Shown: in pieces, positions 7,437-16,389 of the stretch | Layout of the letters: each line of letters starts with the position of its first letter | Numbering within the stretch: the first letter of the stretch is position 1 | Assembly: GCA_007693745.1 (NCBI GenBank) | Contig: REDA01000034.1 | Span: 1 to 34,022 of the forward strand | Length of the DNA: 34,022 nt | Direction of reading: 5' to 3' | Source of the DNA: Balneolaceae bacterium | Lineage (GTDB): Bacteria; Bacteroidota; Rhodothermia; Balneolales; Balneolaceae | Position numbers and translations under genes: made by a program | The notes under the pieces: generated by a model | The model's input: the letters and a program-made list of their open reading frames with translations, nothing else | Databases searched by the model: none | What the model was told of the DNA's origin: nothing

Positions 7437-8131
7437 ACTGTTGAGAACCGGTTTTTTATCTGTTTCGCCGGAACGCCCCCGATGATGCTGTTTGCCGGAA
7501 ACGATTTAGTTACGACCGCACCGGCTGCAATAACGGATCCATCCCCCACATGTACACCGTCGAGTATGGTTACCTTACTGCCAATCCAGCAGTTGCTGCC
7601 GATGTGAATTCCTTTTCGGTTTACACCCTGCATACGGATCGGAAGCTCCGCACTTTCATAATTGTGGTTTTCCGGGTGACAACTGAAATATTGCCCAATG
7701 ATGCAATCATCCCCGATTTCAAGGCCTCCGGCGCCACCAAGATACGCGTATTCGCCGATGCCGACGTTGTTTCCGATGCGGATATGCGTGCCAATTTGAT
7801 TCAGGGATGTGGATACAATCACCCGACTGTAAGCGCCGATCCCGACATTGTCGCCAATCGATATTCCTTCACTTCCGAGCGCACTCAGGAAGACCCGGTC
7901 ACCAAGCTTCATGAATCGGCCAAACCTGATTTTAGCGAAGTTAAAGAAGCTCACATGTTTGCCAAGCATTGTCATCCGCGGATTGCGAAAACGAAGCAGC
8001 AGCTTCCACCCGCGAAACAGGCTTCTTGACTGAGCCCACAGAAAGCTGATGAGCGCACCGCTGTTTAGGTTTTCATCAAACCGAAACTGCGGATTCCGAA
8101 GTCGGATGATCGTTTCTGCAATCTTTTTCAT
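7433..8131 (-). CDS. Left-handed beta-helix acyltransferase (hexapeptide repeat)
   Basis: A 232-residue protein with a helical N-terminus and then a run of hexapeptide repeats (GISIGDNVGIGAYSRVIVS, IRIGNNVGIGEYAYL, GLEIGDDCIIGQYFSCHPEN, IHIGSNCWIGSKVTILDGV, VHVGDGSVIAAGAVV) ending in the usual GVPAKQIKNRF cap. The His in SCHPENHNYE is in the place of the catalytic His of the WcaF/NodL/LacA-like O-acetyltransferases. It probably adds acetyl groups, from acetyl-CoA, to a sugar of the repeat unit or to a nucleotide-sugar precursor. It follows the fusion kinase gene with a single base between stop and start and overlaps the next glycosyltransferase by 4 bp, so it is embedded in the operon. The family is certain; the substrate is not. 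Confidence 0.9.
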   Translation of the reverse strand: MKKIAETIIRLRNPQFRFDENLNSGALISFLWAQSRSLFRGWKLLLRFRNPRMTMLGKHVSFFNFAKIRFGRFMKLGDRVFLSALGSEGISIGDNVGIGAYSRVIVSTSLNQIGTHIRIGNNVGIGEYAYLGGAGGLEIGDDCIIGQYFSCHPENHNYESAELPIRMQGVNRKGIHIGSNCWIGSKVTILDGVHVGDGSVIAAGAVVTKSFPANSIIGGVPAKQIKNRFSTV

Positions 8132-8132
8132 T

Positions 8133-10541
8133 TCAGGCTGCCCTTTTTTGAGTGGTATTCATAATCGTAAGAATGGTGGCATCAAGATCGATATTTAAAA
8201 CGGGCAGATATTTACCTGCAGAGGGCCTGCCGGAATCCAGTTTTCTGAATAGATCGATGTACTTGCTGGTCAGTTCAGTGATCGTTTCTTTGTCCAGTTC
8301 CTGCTTCCTCGCCAGGATGGTGGCAGCATCGGCATAGAGAAAGAAGTTGAAGTCCGGTTTCATCAGGAAGAGGTATCCGGCCCGAAGGAGTGTTTCGGGC
8401 AGATGGATGTTACTTCGAACACTGTCGTTGATAAAGTCGAAATAGTAGCGATCATACAGCACAACATCCCCGCGGAGCACATGCCGGAAATAGACAACAA
8501 ACTGACCGGCAAGATAATCGGTATAATAGTAGAGAAACCGCAGCAGTGAGCTGATGACGTTCCGATTTGATCCCTGCCGCGGAAGGGTGTTGGCTGCATC
8601 CTGCTCGGCTATTACTTTTCCTTTTGTCCAGGCGCTTAAAATGGGCAGAAGAGAGGGTCGGTGCCTTAATATGACTACCCTCTTTCTCAGCTTTTTGTCA
8701 AATTCCCTGTGAATATGCTCAATGACGGTGGACTTTCCCGCACCATCCACTCCGCTGAATGTGATGATCATTCCTTTGGATCGGAAAAGGCTTTTCAGGA
8801 TGTCGCGCAGATAATGAACACGCTGTATAACTCTGCTCAGTCCTTGATTGACCGATCTGCTTTCAACGCTTTCGAGAAGTTCTCTTCGGGGAATTCTGCC
8901 ATCTGCATTGCCAGTTAAAATGAGCCGGGTTAATGAATCCCCGGTAGTGTTGACTGAGGTGAGATACATTGCCTGTTTATCCGGGATCAGGGATCCGTTC
9001 AGCCCATAGAAGAGTCCGAGATAGTGAACCAGATCAGACGGGTGCATCGTTTTTATCCCGTAGCGATTTCGCTGCGATCGATGCAGTACCCCTTCGGCCG
9101 ACATCATCTCCAGATGTTTCCATTTGAACTGCCAGATAAGATCGAGATTCAGAATGTCATTATTTTTGAGTTGAATCTGAACAGAGGCCATAAAGGAGCT
9201 TCTTTTCACCAGCACTTTGTCAGCCAGAGTATGTCTTTTCAGGTATTCGATCAGCTGCCCGGCCGTTTCCTTTTTCAGACAGAGATCGATATCCGAGTAG
9301 GCATCCAGTTCGGAGGGTTCCTTCTCCGGAAACTTGATTGCCGAGTAGGGTTTGTTGTTCAGTTTGCAAAAGAGATCCTCAATCAGCAGACCTCTCGCTT
9401 CCCTGTTATCGGAGAGTATTTCTGAAAGTGCCTCATTCCAGGTGTCCAGGAGCCAGTCTATCTGTTTATGCCACTTCTCCTGACGGCTGTAGAGATACAG
9501 ATGATTACTGATGTTCATGAAGAGGTAAAATTTCAGGCATAAACTCCAGCTAACACCATATTTCTCACTCAGGGAATGTCCCCATTTACCGGTGAGTATG
9601 TCTATCTCATTGCGGATCTCTTTCCAGGATTTATGATCAATCAGTACTCCCTTTTGTATGATAAAATGGAAGGCATCAAATCCCAGAGGGGTGGAGTCAT
9701 CCGCCAGTTCCCAGTCATATACGGCAAGTTTCCCGTCGGTGATGAACATATTCCACGGGGTGAAGTCGCCATGACTCATTGTGAAAACCATCTTCGATTT
9801 TGCCAGTTCGGAACCGAGCTGTGACAGGCGGTTAATGAGGGCGCGCGGGATCCGTTCATCCCGGGTGGCCTTTGCACTGCCGAGCCGTTTCAGGCTCTTA
9901 TTGAAGCCAGGGCTTTCTGAGGTTTCAAGCTTTACTGCGGTCTTTGTGCAGATCTCAGTTAGCATGGACTTGTGCAGGCCGGAAAAAATATTGGACCGGG
10001 TACCGCTGCTCCCTGCATCTTCCAGTTCGAGGATGCCATTTTCGTAAAGAGTGGCAGCCGGAATCGTAACATGTTCAGGATTTAGGGAACGAATACCGGA
10101 GGTACCTGAAAATTCACGTTCCACAGTTTCGCATGCTTCGCCGGTAACCGGAATTTTCAAAAAACGGGATCCATTTTCAGATTCAGTATAAAGAACCATT
10201 TTGTTATTTGGTCCTGGTGTTCCCGTGAAAAGAGCCCATGTATCTGTGATCAGATCTGTTCGGGGAGTTTCATCTCCTTTTGGGCGGGTTATGAACAGAT
10301 GGTTCTTTTGATAGACGAAATGCTGCAGTCTCAAATGAAAAACTATTGAAGAGACGAGAGCAAATAGTTTTGAGCGCCATCCTTCCACATGGTAGAATTT
10401 TAAAAAAAGTGGTGAATCTGCATGAACAGGAAAGATCCAGCGGGGCGATCCGTCTGGATTTACGATGGTGTAATACTCCAGTTTTTCCCCTTCATCAGAA
10501 GTTGCTGTTGAGTAATTGAGTTTATTTAAAAAAGATTTCAT
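8133..10541 (-). CDS. Three-domain fusion: APH-type kinase, nucleotidyltransferase-like and thymidylate-kinase-like domains
   Basis: An 802-residue protein of unknown function with three nucleotide-using folds. Residues about 110-385 resemble an aminoglycoside/choline phosphotransferase: Lys129 in RFLKIPVTG, the HGDFTPWNMF loop (His257, Asp259, Asn264), and YDWE with Asp276. Residues about 405-580 look like a pol-beta-type nucleotidyltransferase, with YSDIDLCL (Asp417, Asp419) and a later acid in LNLDLIW (Asp467). Residues 594-802 form a P-loop domain close to thymidylate kinase: FSGVDGAGKST, then VVLYDRYYFDF, the DR motif of that family. I chose the ATG at 10539-10541, one base after the wzy stop; the TTG four codons upstream is unlikely. 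Its place between wzy and the acyltransferase suggests a phosphate or nucleotide modification of the polysaccharide or its precursor. Which of the three domains is active is unknown. Confidence 0.85.
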   Translation of the reverse strand: MKSFLNKLNYSTATSDEGEKLEYYTIVNPDGSPRWIFPVHADSPLFLKFYHVEGWRSKLFALVSSIVFHLRLQHFVYQKNHLFITRPKGDETPRTDLITDTWALFTGTPGPNNKMVLYTESENGSRFLKIPVTGEACETVEREFSGTSGIRSLNPEHVTIPAATLYENGILELEDAGSSGTRSNIFSGLHKSMLTEICTKTAVKLETSESPGFNKSLKRLGSAKATRDERIPRALINRLSQLGSELAKSKMVFTMSHGDFTPWNMFITDGKLAVYDWELADDSTPLGFDAFHFIIQKGVLIDHKSWKEIRNEIDILTGKWGHSLSEKYGVSWSLCLKFYLFMNISNHLYLYSRQEKWHKQIDWLLDTWNEALSEILSDNREARGLLIEDLFCKLNNKPYSAIKFPEKEPSELDAYSDIDLCLKKETAGQLIEYLKRHTLADKVLVKRSSFMASVQIQLKNNDILNLDLIWQFKWKHLEMMSAEGVLHRSQRNRYGIKTMHPSDLVHYLGLFYGLNGSLIPDKQAMYLTSVNTTGDSLTRLILTGNADGRIPRRELLESVESRSVNQGLSRVIQRVHYLRDILKSLFRSKGMIITFSGVDGAGKSTVIEHIHREFDKKLRKRVVILRHRPSLLPILSAWTKGKVIAEQDAANTLPRQGSNRNVISSLLRFLYYYTDYLAGQFVVYFRHVLRGDVVLYDRYYFDFINDSVRSNIHLPETLLRAGYLFLMKPDFNFFLYADAATILARKQELDKETITELTSKYIDLFRKLDSGRPSAGKYLPVLNIDLDATILTIMNTTQKRAA

Positions 10542-10542
10542 A

Positions 10543-11844
10543 TCAGGCTTCAAGCAGGTCAGGTCTTTTAATTTTCAGATGAAGTTTTTGTGCGGTTGTA
10601 AGCAGTGTACTTCGTTTAAATGTGATGTAAAGCAGGATCAACTGATAAAAGAGAATGCCAAAGTTGGATTCGCCGAAAATGCCAAACTCGGTAAAGGAGT
10701 TGATCATGATGGGAATCATGATGCTTAGCAGCATCATTTTTTTCTCTTCTTCTTCCCGGAAGATTCCTCTGAAGGTGAAAATCATCTGGAAGCTCACAAT
10801 TACAAGACCCACAAAGCCGAGGTTCATCAGAACCTGAATGAAGGTGTTGTGAGTCATTAAACCGGGGTAACTGTGTCTCGACTGAAAGTGGTCGTTGTAG
10901 TCGATCCGCATGAAACCAAATCCGAGCCAGGGTTCACGCGGAAGCCCCTCATTGATCAGTCCCTGCCAAAAGGGAAGCCGGCCGGTCATGCTTAGAACTT
11001 CCTCAACCCGGTCAGCATCCCCGTCTTTCAAAATAACCGAGTGTACGACTAAAGGCAGGAAAAGGAGCATGGAACCGATGATGGCCAGCTTCAGGTGTAT
11101 ATTATCCGTTTGTTTGATGTAGTAGAGAATAATGAAAACGGCACCAATCAGAGAGGAACGGGACCCGGTAAGGTAGAGAGCGTAGAAAAGGATGATAATT
11201 TTTAAAATGGTAAGCCACTTATGATGATTTCGCTTCACATCAAATAGAAAGCCGGCAACTCCAACTCCGGCCAGCATACCGAGTTCGTTGGGATTCATGA
11301 TAAAACCTCCCAGACGGGCCTCTGTACCTCCATGTGTAAAGCGGATAAAATCATCGGGGTTTAACCACATTCCGATCAGAAATATGAGAATGATTGCAAG
11401 GATTGAGTTACCCAGTATGTTGTAGAGCCGGATGGTGTGCCCCGGGAAGTATTCATCCAGCAGATAGAGACTTTTAATGAAGAAGAAACAGAAGATGAGA
11501 GTCTGAGAAGTCATGAACCATTGCAAGGCGCTTACGCCGAGATCGGATGTCCACAGAAATGATGCAAGCCCGAGCCCCAGGTAGCCGAGGTAGAGCCCGA
11601 TAGCCAGAGTATTGTGTGGTTTCAGGGAGTCGATCGCACCATAGTTTACGATCTTGACGTATACCAGCCAGGAAGCGCCGAGCATTCCCATCCGTCCGAT
11701 CACTTTGATAACCCTGGTAATGGTGATGTTCTCACTCCAGGAAAAAAAAGCCGCAATCATCATAAACATGATGGCGATCAACATCCAGTTGATGGTTTTC
11801 AGAAATTGAGAATGATCGGTAACATCTTGTCGGGTTCTGTTCAT
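10543..11844 (-). CDS. wzy: Wzy-type polysaccharide polymerase / O-antigen ligase family
   Basis: A polytopic inner-membrane protein of about 433 residues with roughly ten to twelve hydrophobic helices. It has the family's usual landmarks: a short segment ending in GGFIMNPNELGMLAGVGV, then LYLTGSRSSLIGAVFIILYY, a larger periplasmic loop with a WLGFGF and HNTFIQVLMNLGFVG pattern, and a cluster of helices at the end. Proteins of this type (PF04932) join lipid-linked repeat units in the periplasm. I place the start at the ATG 11842-11844, which lies 4 bp after the preceding stop; a TTG 11 codons upstream is in frame. Since wzx, wza and a wzc-like gene are in the same operon, a polymerase is more likely than a ligase. 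Confidence 0.85.
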   Translation of the reverse strand: MNRTRQDVTDHSQFLKTINWMLIAIMFMMIAAFFSWSENITITRVIKVIGRMGMLGASWLVYVKIVNYGAIDSLKPHNTLAIGLYLGYLGLGLASFLWTSDLGVSALQWFMTSQTLIFCFFFIKSLYLLDEYFPGHTIRLYNILGNSILAIILIFLIGMWLNPDDFIRFTHGGTEARLGGFIMNPNELGMLAGVGVAGFLFDVKRNHHKWLTILKIIILFYALYLTGSRSSLIGAVFIILYYIKQTDNIHLKLAIIGSMLLFLPLVVHSVILKDGDADRVEEVLSMTGRLPFWQGLINEGLPREPWLGFGFMRIDYNDHFQSRHSYPGLMTHNTFIQVLMNLGFVGLVIVSFQMIFTFRGIFREEEEKKMMLLSIMIPIMINSFTEFGIFGESNFGILFYQLILLYITFKRSTLLTTAQKLHLKIKRPDLLEA

Positions 11845-11848
11845 CTGA

Positions 11849-12952
11849 TCAATGGTACATTTCGTCAAATTTATCAATCAACCGATCCCATCCGAACTCT
11901 TCAGATACCATCCGTGCGGCATTTTTTGAAATTTGTTTCATAGTATCTCTATCGGCATTCCTGAATTCAGTGAAGGCTTTGGTTAAGTCTTCTGCAGAGT
12001 TATTTACAAGCGCCGTGCCAGCTTTATACCGGCTCACAGACTGCGCAACGTTTGTAGCCTTTGAGACAATGACCGGGATGCCCAACCCAGCCGCTTCAAG
12101 AACGGATGCGGGGAGGCCTTCATTTCTTGAAGGATGAGCAAAAACATGCATTTGAGAAATTAATTCATCCTTTTCACTCCCGAATTTGCTCCCGTAAAAA
12201 ACCACATTCCGCACCTTGTTCTTTGTGATAAGGTTTTCCAGATCAGATCTGTCCGGACCATCGCCCACAATCCATAAAGTGGATTGTGGTTCCATTTTAT
12301 GGAATTCCTGGAATGCATGAATCAGGAGGTCCAGTCCTTTTGTCCAGCTAGTTAAGCGGCCTACAAAGCCAATTGTAAAACTGTCAGGATTAGGTATGAC
12401 TGGAAAAGCAGCTTTCTGAAGCTGAAAACCATAAGGCAGGAGTACGTTTTTATCATTTTGATAGATCAGGCTAAGACCCTCAACTTCGCTCTGCCCGATA
12501 CTGTGAATCTTGCAGGCCCGTTTGAGCAGTGTTTTTTCGAACAGCCGGAAATAGGCTTTTTTGAGCCATTTGCTTCGGTTCATGGCGATGGTATTATATG
12601 CGCCATGACCTGTAATGACAAACCGGATATGGAGCTTTTGGAACAGACCTGAGAGTGTGGTGTAGACTGGAATCCACCCGCCGTGCAGGTGGAAAACGAC
12701 ATTGCTGCCGGCTTTATTCCGGATGGCGTTACGTAAGAGGGAGTGTACGCCAAAAGGGTTTTTGGAAGCCGGGAACAGGAGTGTTTCAAACACTCTCTCT
12801 TCAAAATTTCGGGAAAGATCGTTGGTGATTCCCCAAACCGCAACATCCCTTCCCTGTCGCTGTTGATGAGTGGCAAGCTGAGAAACCACCTTGTTTACGC
12901 CATTCATGCGTTCCGGATTGGCTTTGCCAAGTATGAGATGAATTATTTCCAT
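11849..12952 (-). CDS. GT4 family glycosyltransferase
   Basis: A 367-residue GT-B transferase. The acceptor lobe contains VVFHLHGGWIPVYTTLSGLF and FVITGHGAYNT. The donor lobe opens with FTIGFVGRLTSWTKGLDLLI and carries SRNEGLPASVLEAAGLGIPV with the EX7E acids. Its ATG lies inside the end of the wzx gene (10-bp overlap), and its stop is 4 bp before the wzy start, so it is part of the transport/polymerisation core of the operon. It should add one sugar to the undecaprenyl-linked repeat unit. Donor unknown. Confidence 0.88.
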   Translation of the reverse strand: MEIIHLILGKANPERMNGVNKVVSQLATHQQRQGRDVAVWGITNDLSRNFEERVFETLLFPASKNPFGVHSLLRNAIRNKAGSNVVFHLHGGWIPVYTTLSGLFQKLHIRFVITGHGAYNTIAMNRSKWLKKAYFRLFEKTLLKRACKIHSIGQSEVEGLSLIYQNDKNVLLPYGFQLQKAAFPVIPNPDSFTIGFVGRLTSWTKGLDLLIHAFQEFHKMEPQSTLWIVGDGPDRSDLENLITKNKVRNVVFYGSKFGSEKDELISQMHVFAHPSRNEGLPASVLEAAGLGIPVIVSKATNVAQSVSRYKAGTALVNNSAEDLTKAFTEFRNADRDTMKQISKNAARMVSEEFGWDRLIDKFDEMYH

Positions 12953-14178
12953 AGCAGAAAGTGCTTTTTTTGAAGTTCTGATTGCCAGTAGATCAGTAAA
13001 ATGAGTTGAGAGAAAATGAGTCCGGCGATTGCTCCTGTGAGCTGAAAAAAAGAGAGCAGCAGATAAGAGCTCAGCAGCCCAAAAAGGAAGGTTAGCAGAT
13101 ATCCTTTAAAGAAAATTTTATTCATCACCAGTGCCCGAATGGCAATTCGAATTGGATACCCTGTAAAAATAAGCGCGTAAAGCAGTGCCATTCCTTTCAC
13201 GAGAAAGCCGTATTCCCGAAACTGTTCACCGCCGGCCAGAACAATGATGAAATCTGAGAAGATGAACAGAATGAGTAAAAGCAATGAGACGGCAAAAAGA
13301 GATTGCCCTCCAATCTTCCAGAGAAACCGGCGCCCTTCATCCATAGACTTGTGCAGGCGGCTGGCTGTTTGGGGAAGTACATAGTTTTCAAAAGTCTGGA
13401 ACAGTACGTTCAGCACGCCAAAAACGGATTGTACAAGTCGCAGTGCTCCAAGTGCTGCGGCTCCCAGAAAAAAACCGGATGCTACAACAAAGAGATTTCC
13501 GCCCCACCACTGAACCAGTGCTGTATAAAAGAGCCATTTACCTTCGTTCAGATGAAGTTTCAGGAAGCCGGGCCAGTGTTCAATACCGCTCCAGGTTGGT
13601 TTTGAAAAGATCAACCCGGTCAGAAAGGAGGGCAGATAGCCCAGTGCGAGCAGAAAAAGAACCGGAACCAATGAGGCAGAGCCCGCAATGAGGAGATAAC
13701 CGGCTGCGAGAAGATGAGCTGCCATAAGTTGTAAATCCAGCAAGAAAGTATCGGTAACACGGTCTTCGGCCAGAAATCGTTTCCGGTAGTAATCGTGCAT
13801 CACAAACCCGGCTGAGATAAGAATAGCCGGCAAAGCGAGATCTTTGTGCTGTGCGATCAGATCAAAAGGAAGCATCAGTAGCAGAGGTATCCATGTGATG
13901 AGAAAAGTGCTCAATGCCAACTGAAACCAAAAGGTAAATGAGAGATAGTCAATTTTATAAAATGAAGAAGGGAGGTTTACCTGCAGCGGCTGCACGACAA
14001 ATGCACTGATCAGACTGGTGATCAGGTATAAAACAAGTACGAGCCCGGCATATACCCCAAAGTCTTCCAATGAGAGCGTTCTTGCCAGGAGTATCGTTAC
14101 CAGAAAGCTGGTTCCGCTAAACACAGCCTGGTCCAGTAAGATAAGAGGGGCTTTGAAATGATTGAGGAGATTACGCAT
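12943..14178 (-). CDS. wzx: Wzx-type flippase (MATE/MVF superfamily polysaccharide exporter)
   Basis: A 411-residue membrane protein with about twelve hydrophobic helices and very few charged residues between them. The N-terminus (FKAPLILLDQAVFSGTSFLV, then LARTLSLEDFGVYAGLVLVL) shows the usual first two helices of Wzx/RfbX proteins with the conserved GxY-type turn. It is at the short side for the family, which usually has 420-480 residues. It would move the undecaprenyl-linked repeat unit across the inner membrane. The ATG overlaps the stop of the wzc-like gene by 8 bp, and the next glycosyltransferase overlaps its end. Identification rests on topology, local motifs and context. Confidence 0.85.
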   Translation of the reverse strand: MRNLLNHFKAPLILLDQAVFSGTSFLVTILLARTLSLEDFGVYAGLVLVLYLITSLISAFVVQPLQVNLPSSFYKIDYLSFTFWFQLALSTFLITWIPLLLMLPFDLIAQHKDLALPAILISAGFVMHDYYRKRFLAEDRVTDTFLLDLQLMAAHLLAAGYLLIAGSASLVPVLFLLALGYLPSFLTGLIFSKPTWSGIEHWPGFLKLHLNEGKWLFYTALVQWWGGNLFVVASGFFLGAAALGALRLVQSVFGVLNVLFQTFENYVLPQTASRLHKSMDEGRRFLWKIGGQSLFAVSLLLLILFIFSDFIIVLAGGEQFREYGFLVKGMALLYALIFTGYPIRIAIRALVMNKIFFKGYLLTFLFGLLSSYLLLSFFQLTGAIAGLIFSQLILLIYWQSELQKKHFLLWK

Positions 14179-16378
14179 AGGTTAGTCCCTCAAATTTGTT
14201 TTTCTTCAATCCGGCTTTTTTGATGAGCCAGTTCGCAATTTCTGTTACAATGTTTGGATTGTATTGGATTCGGTTTAAAATGAAAAAGATGTTCTCAATG
14301 CTGAATTCATCTTTCAGGATGTCCACACCAGGAATCTGTTTTGCTGGTGTCAGCCGGCTGTCTGCGACAACAAAGTTGGTATCGGATGCTTTCATAATTT
14401 GAAGTGAAAGCTGTGTTTCGATCATGTCGTTGTTGATGATGGTGTTGTCGAAACTTTCGGCCACGCTTTTAATGAGTTCTGCAATTTGATTGTTTGTAAA
14501 AAAATCGTAGCCGGGATGAAGAAAATGAAGAACTGACAGCGTTTCAGTAAGGTGGTGGATCTCTCCCGGTCCGGCAGGGCTCAGTTTCATTCTGTTGCGG
14601 GCGTCTATGAGGAGAACGCGGTGGTTCTGCTGGGAGAGTGCTTCAGCAGTATGAAGAGCGTGAAAATCGGCTCCGTCACCAAGGCCGAAAGCATTGAACA
14701 CGGCGACACTCTTCGGTTTTATCAGGTTCTTAATCTCAAGCTGATTCACAAGGTGTAGAAAATGTGCTTGCAGCTGTTCCTTCTTCTTGAGGTTCGGGGT
14801 TGAGGCCACAACCGCTATTGAAGAATTTGTCTGAATTGTGAACTTATCGTTAACTCTTGCTTTAATCGTATGCACAAGAAAAATAAGTGCGATTGCTCCG
14901 CCCCCGGCAAGCAAGGCAGCTACGATCTTCAGGATTACATAGTTTGGTGAGAATGGTGATTGAGGTACCCGTGCAAAATCGATAATCCGATGGAAGGAGA
15001 TGGTAGCAGCACGGGCTATCTGTGCTTCTATTCTTTTTTCGTTTAGAAAATTGTACGATGCCTGATAGATCTCAAACTCACGTTCCAAAATTGTTAAAAG
15101 CCTCTCTTTTTCCGGATAGTTGATCAGCTGAAGTTCAGTGAGTTCAATATCGCGGGAGAGGTTTTCATACTTGATTTCCAGATTTCTCCGGGTGTTGGAG
15201 ATGCTCTCTGTCAAGTAAGCGTAAATGTCATTCAGTTTCTCATCCACTACCGAAATGATCGGTTCCTGAGGAGTATAAATGAGGAGAAGGTCTCTTTTTT
15301 CGGCCCGAAGTTCCTTTATCTTTTTGATCAGCTCCGTGGATAAAAGATCGGTGAAAGCCTCAAAATTGGGAGCAAGTTCTTCAAATTTTTCATTGCCCTC
15401 CTGCACATAGCGGTAAAGTTCATTCATCGCTTCAAGGCTCATGAAGAGATTCGTCTGCTGAATCTTCATCTGAGAGATCTCTCTCAGAATTGTTTCTGAC
15501 TCCTGCCGAATATTTGTGATCTGTTCAGCATTTCTGTAAGCCTCTATCTCCAGCTCAATCTGTGAAAGCTTCTGCATCACCTCCTTCACCTGTTCATCCA
15601 GAAAATCCATGGTTACGCTCGCAGCCCCTGATTTGGTTGAAATGTAATCCTCGATATAGGTTTTGGCCAGCATGTCCGGTAACACGGCTGCCTTTTGTGG
15701 GTGTGGAGAGGCGAAAATTAAACGGATCACTGCAACGTCCCTGTCAACCGGCAGAATGGAAAGATTGCTCTGAATCTGTGAGATGAGTTGAGGCCTGCTC
15801 AGTTTCTTGAACTGATAGTGATCGGCAATATCTGTATTGTTACGTGAATTTACATAGGGTTCGTTTAAGGAGAGAATGAGTTTGGTTCCTGAAAGATCGA
15901 GCGTATCGCCCAGAGACGCCCGGAACTCTTTTCCCCCGGGTTCGATGAGTGTGTAAGAGAGGTTGTCACGAAGATGTAAGTGAAACGGTCTGTTGTAATG
16001 AGAATTATCCGCAGTGAGAAATTGAACAGTAAACGGGGAGTCATGATAAAGTTCTGTTGTTCGCATTTTGCCAACACGAAACTTTTCAATATCAAAGTCA
16101 AGATGATTCAGGGCTTCATCGATCAGCATCTGAGATTTCAGCACTTCCACTTCAGCAGCGAGTTTATTGGCAGTCGCAAAGACATCAAAATCTTTATAAA
16201 GATTACTGTTGGGCACACCTTCATCGATATCTGCAAGGCGTAAACGAGTCACGCTCTCATATTTCGGAGTTACATAATTGAGGTATTGAGCCATGATCAG
16301 ATAACCGACAATCATCGATACAGCGATCAGCGGCAGGCCTCTCAGATAGGGTTTTAATATGCGCAGGCTCTCTTCCAT
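14171..16378 (-). CDS. Wzc-like polysaccharide co-polymerase with degenerate BY-kinase domain
   Basis: A 735-residue inner-membrane protein. It has one membrane helix at about residues 14-34, a large periplasmic Wzz/GNVR region with coiled coils (about residues 250-450), a second helix near 480-505, and a cytoplasmic ATPase-like domain to the end. In active BY-kinases a Walker A lysine follows EG; here the equivalent place reads GLGDGADF (about 565-572), with no lysine or serine/threonine. Walker A' is partly kept (VLLIDARN), Walker B is lost (DNTIINND), and there is no C-terminal tyrosine cluster. It therefore probably shapes polymer length and couples to the Wza-like exporter without autophosphorylating. 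It starts 11 bp after the wza-like gene. I saw no separate BY-kinase or Wzb-type phosphatase in the window. Confidence 0.88.
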   Translation of the reverse strand: MEESLRILKPYLRGLPLIAVSMIVGYLIMAQYLNYVTPKYESVTRLRLADIDEGVPNSNLYKDFDVFATANKLAAEVEVLKSQMLIDEALNHLDFDIEKFRVGKMRTTELYHDSPFTVQFLTADNSHYNRPFHLHLRDNLSYTLIEPGGKEFRASLGDTLDLSGTKLILSLNEPYVNSRNNTDIADHYQFKKLSRPQLISQIQSNLSILPVDRDVAVIRLIFASPHPQKAAVLPDMLAKTYIEDYISTKSGAASVTMDFLDEQVKEVMQKLSQIELEIEAYRNAEQITNIRQESETILREISQMKIQQTNLFMSLEAMNELYRYVQEGNEKFEELAPNFEAFTDLLSTELIKKIKELRAEKRDLLLIYTPQEPIISVVDEKLNDIYAYLTESISNTRRNLEIKYENLSRDIELTELQLINYPEKERLLTILEREFEIYQASYNFLNEKRIEAQIARAATISFHRIIDFARVPQSPFSPNYVILKIVAALLAGGGAIALIFLVHTIKARVNDKFTIQTNSSIAVVASTPNLKKKEQLQAHFLHLVNQLEIKNLIKPKSVAVFNAFGLGDGADFHALHTAEALSQQNHRVLLIDARNRMKLSPAGPGEIHHLTETLSVLHFLHPGYDFFTNNQIAELIKSVAESFDNTIINNDMIETQLSLQIMKASDTNFVVADSRLTPAKQIPGVDILKDEFSIENIFFILNRIQYNPNIVTEIANWLIKKAGLKKNKFEGLTYA

Positions 16379-16389
16379 GTGGGGGTGTC

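Noticed and set aside
7550-8029. Plus-strand open frame of 159 codons
   Set aside because: Antisense to the hexapeptide acyltransferase; the repeated coding pattern keeps the opposite strand open.
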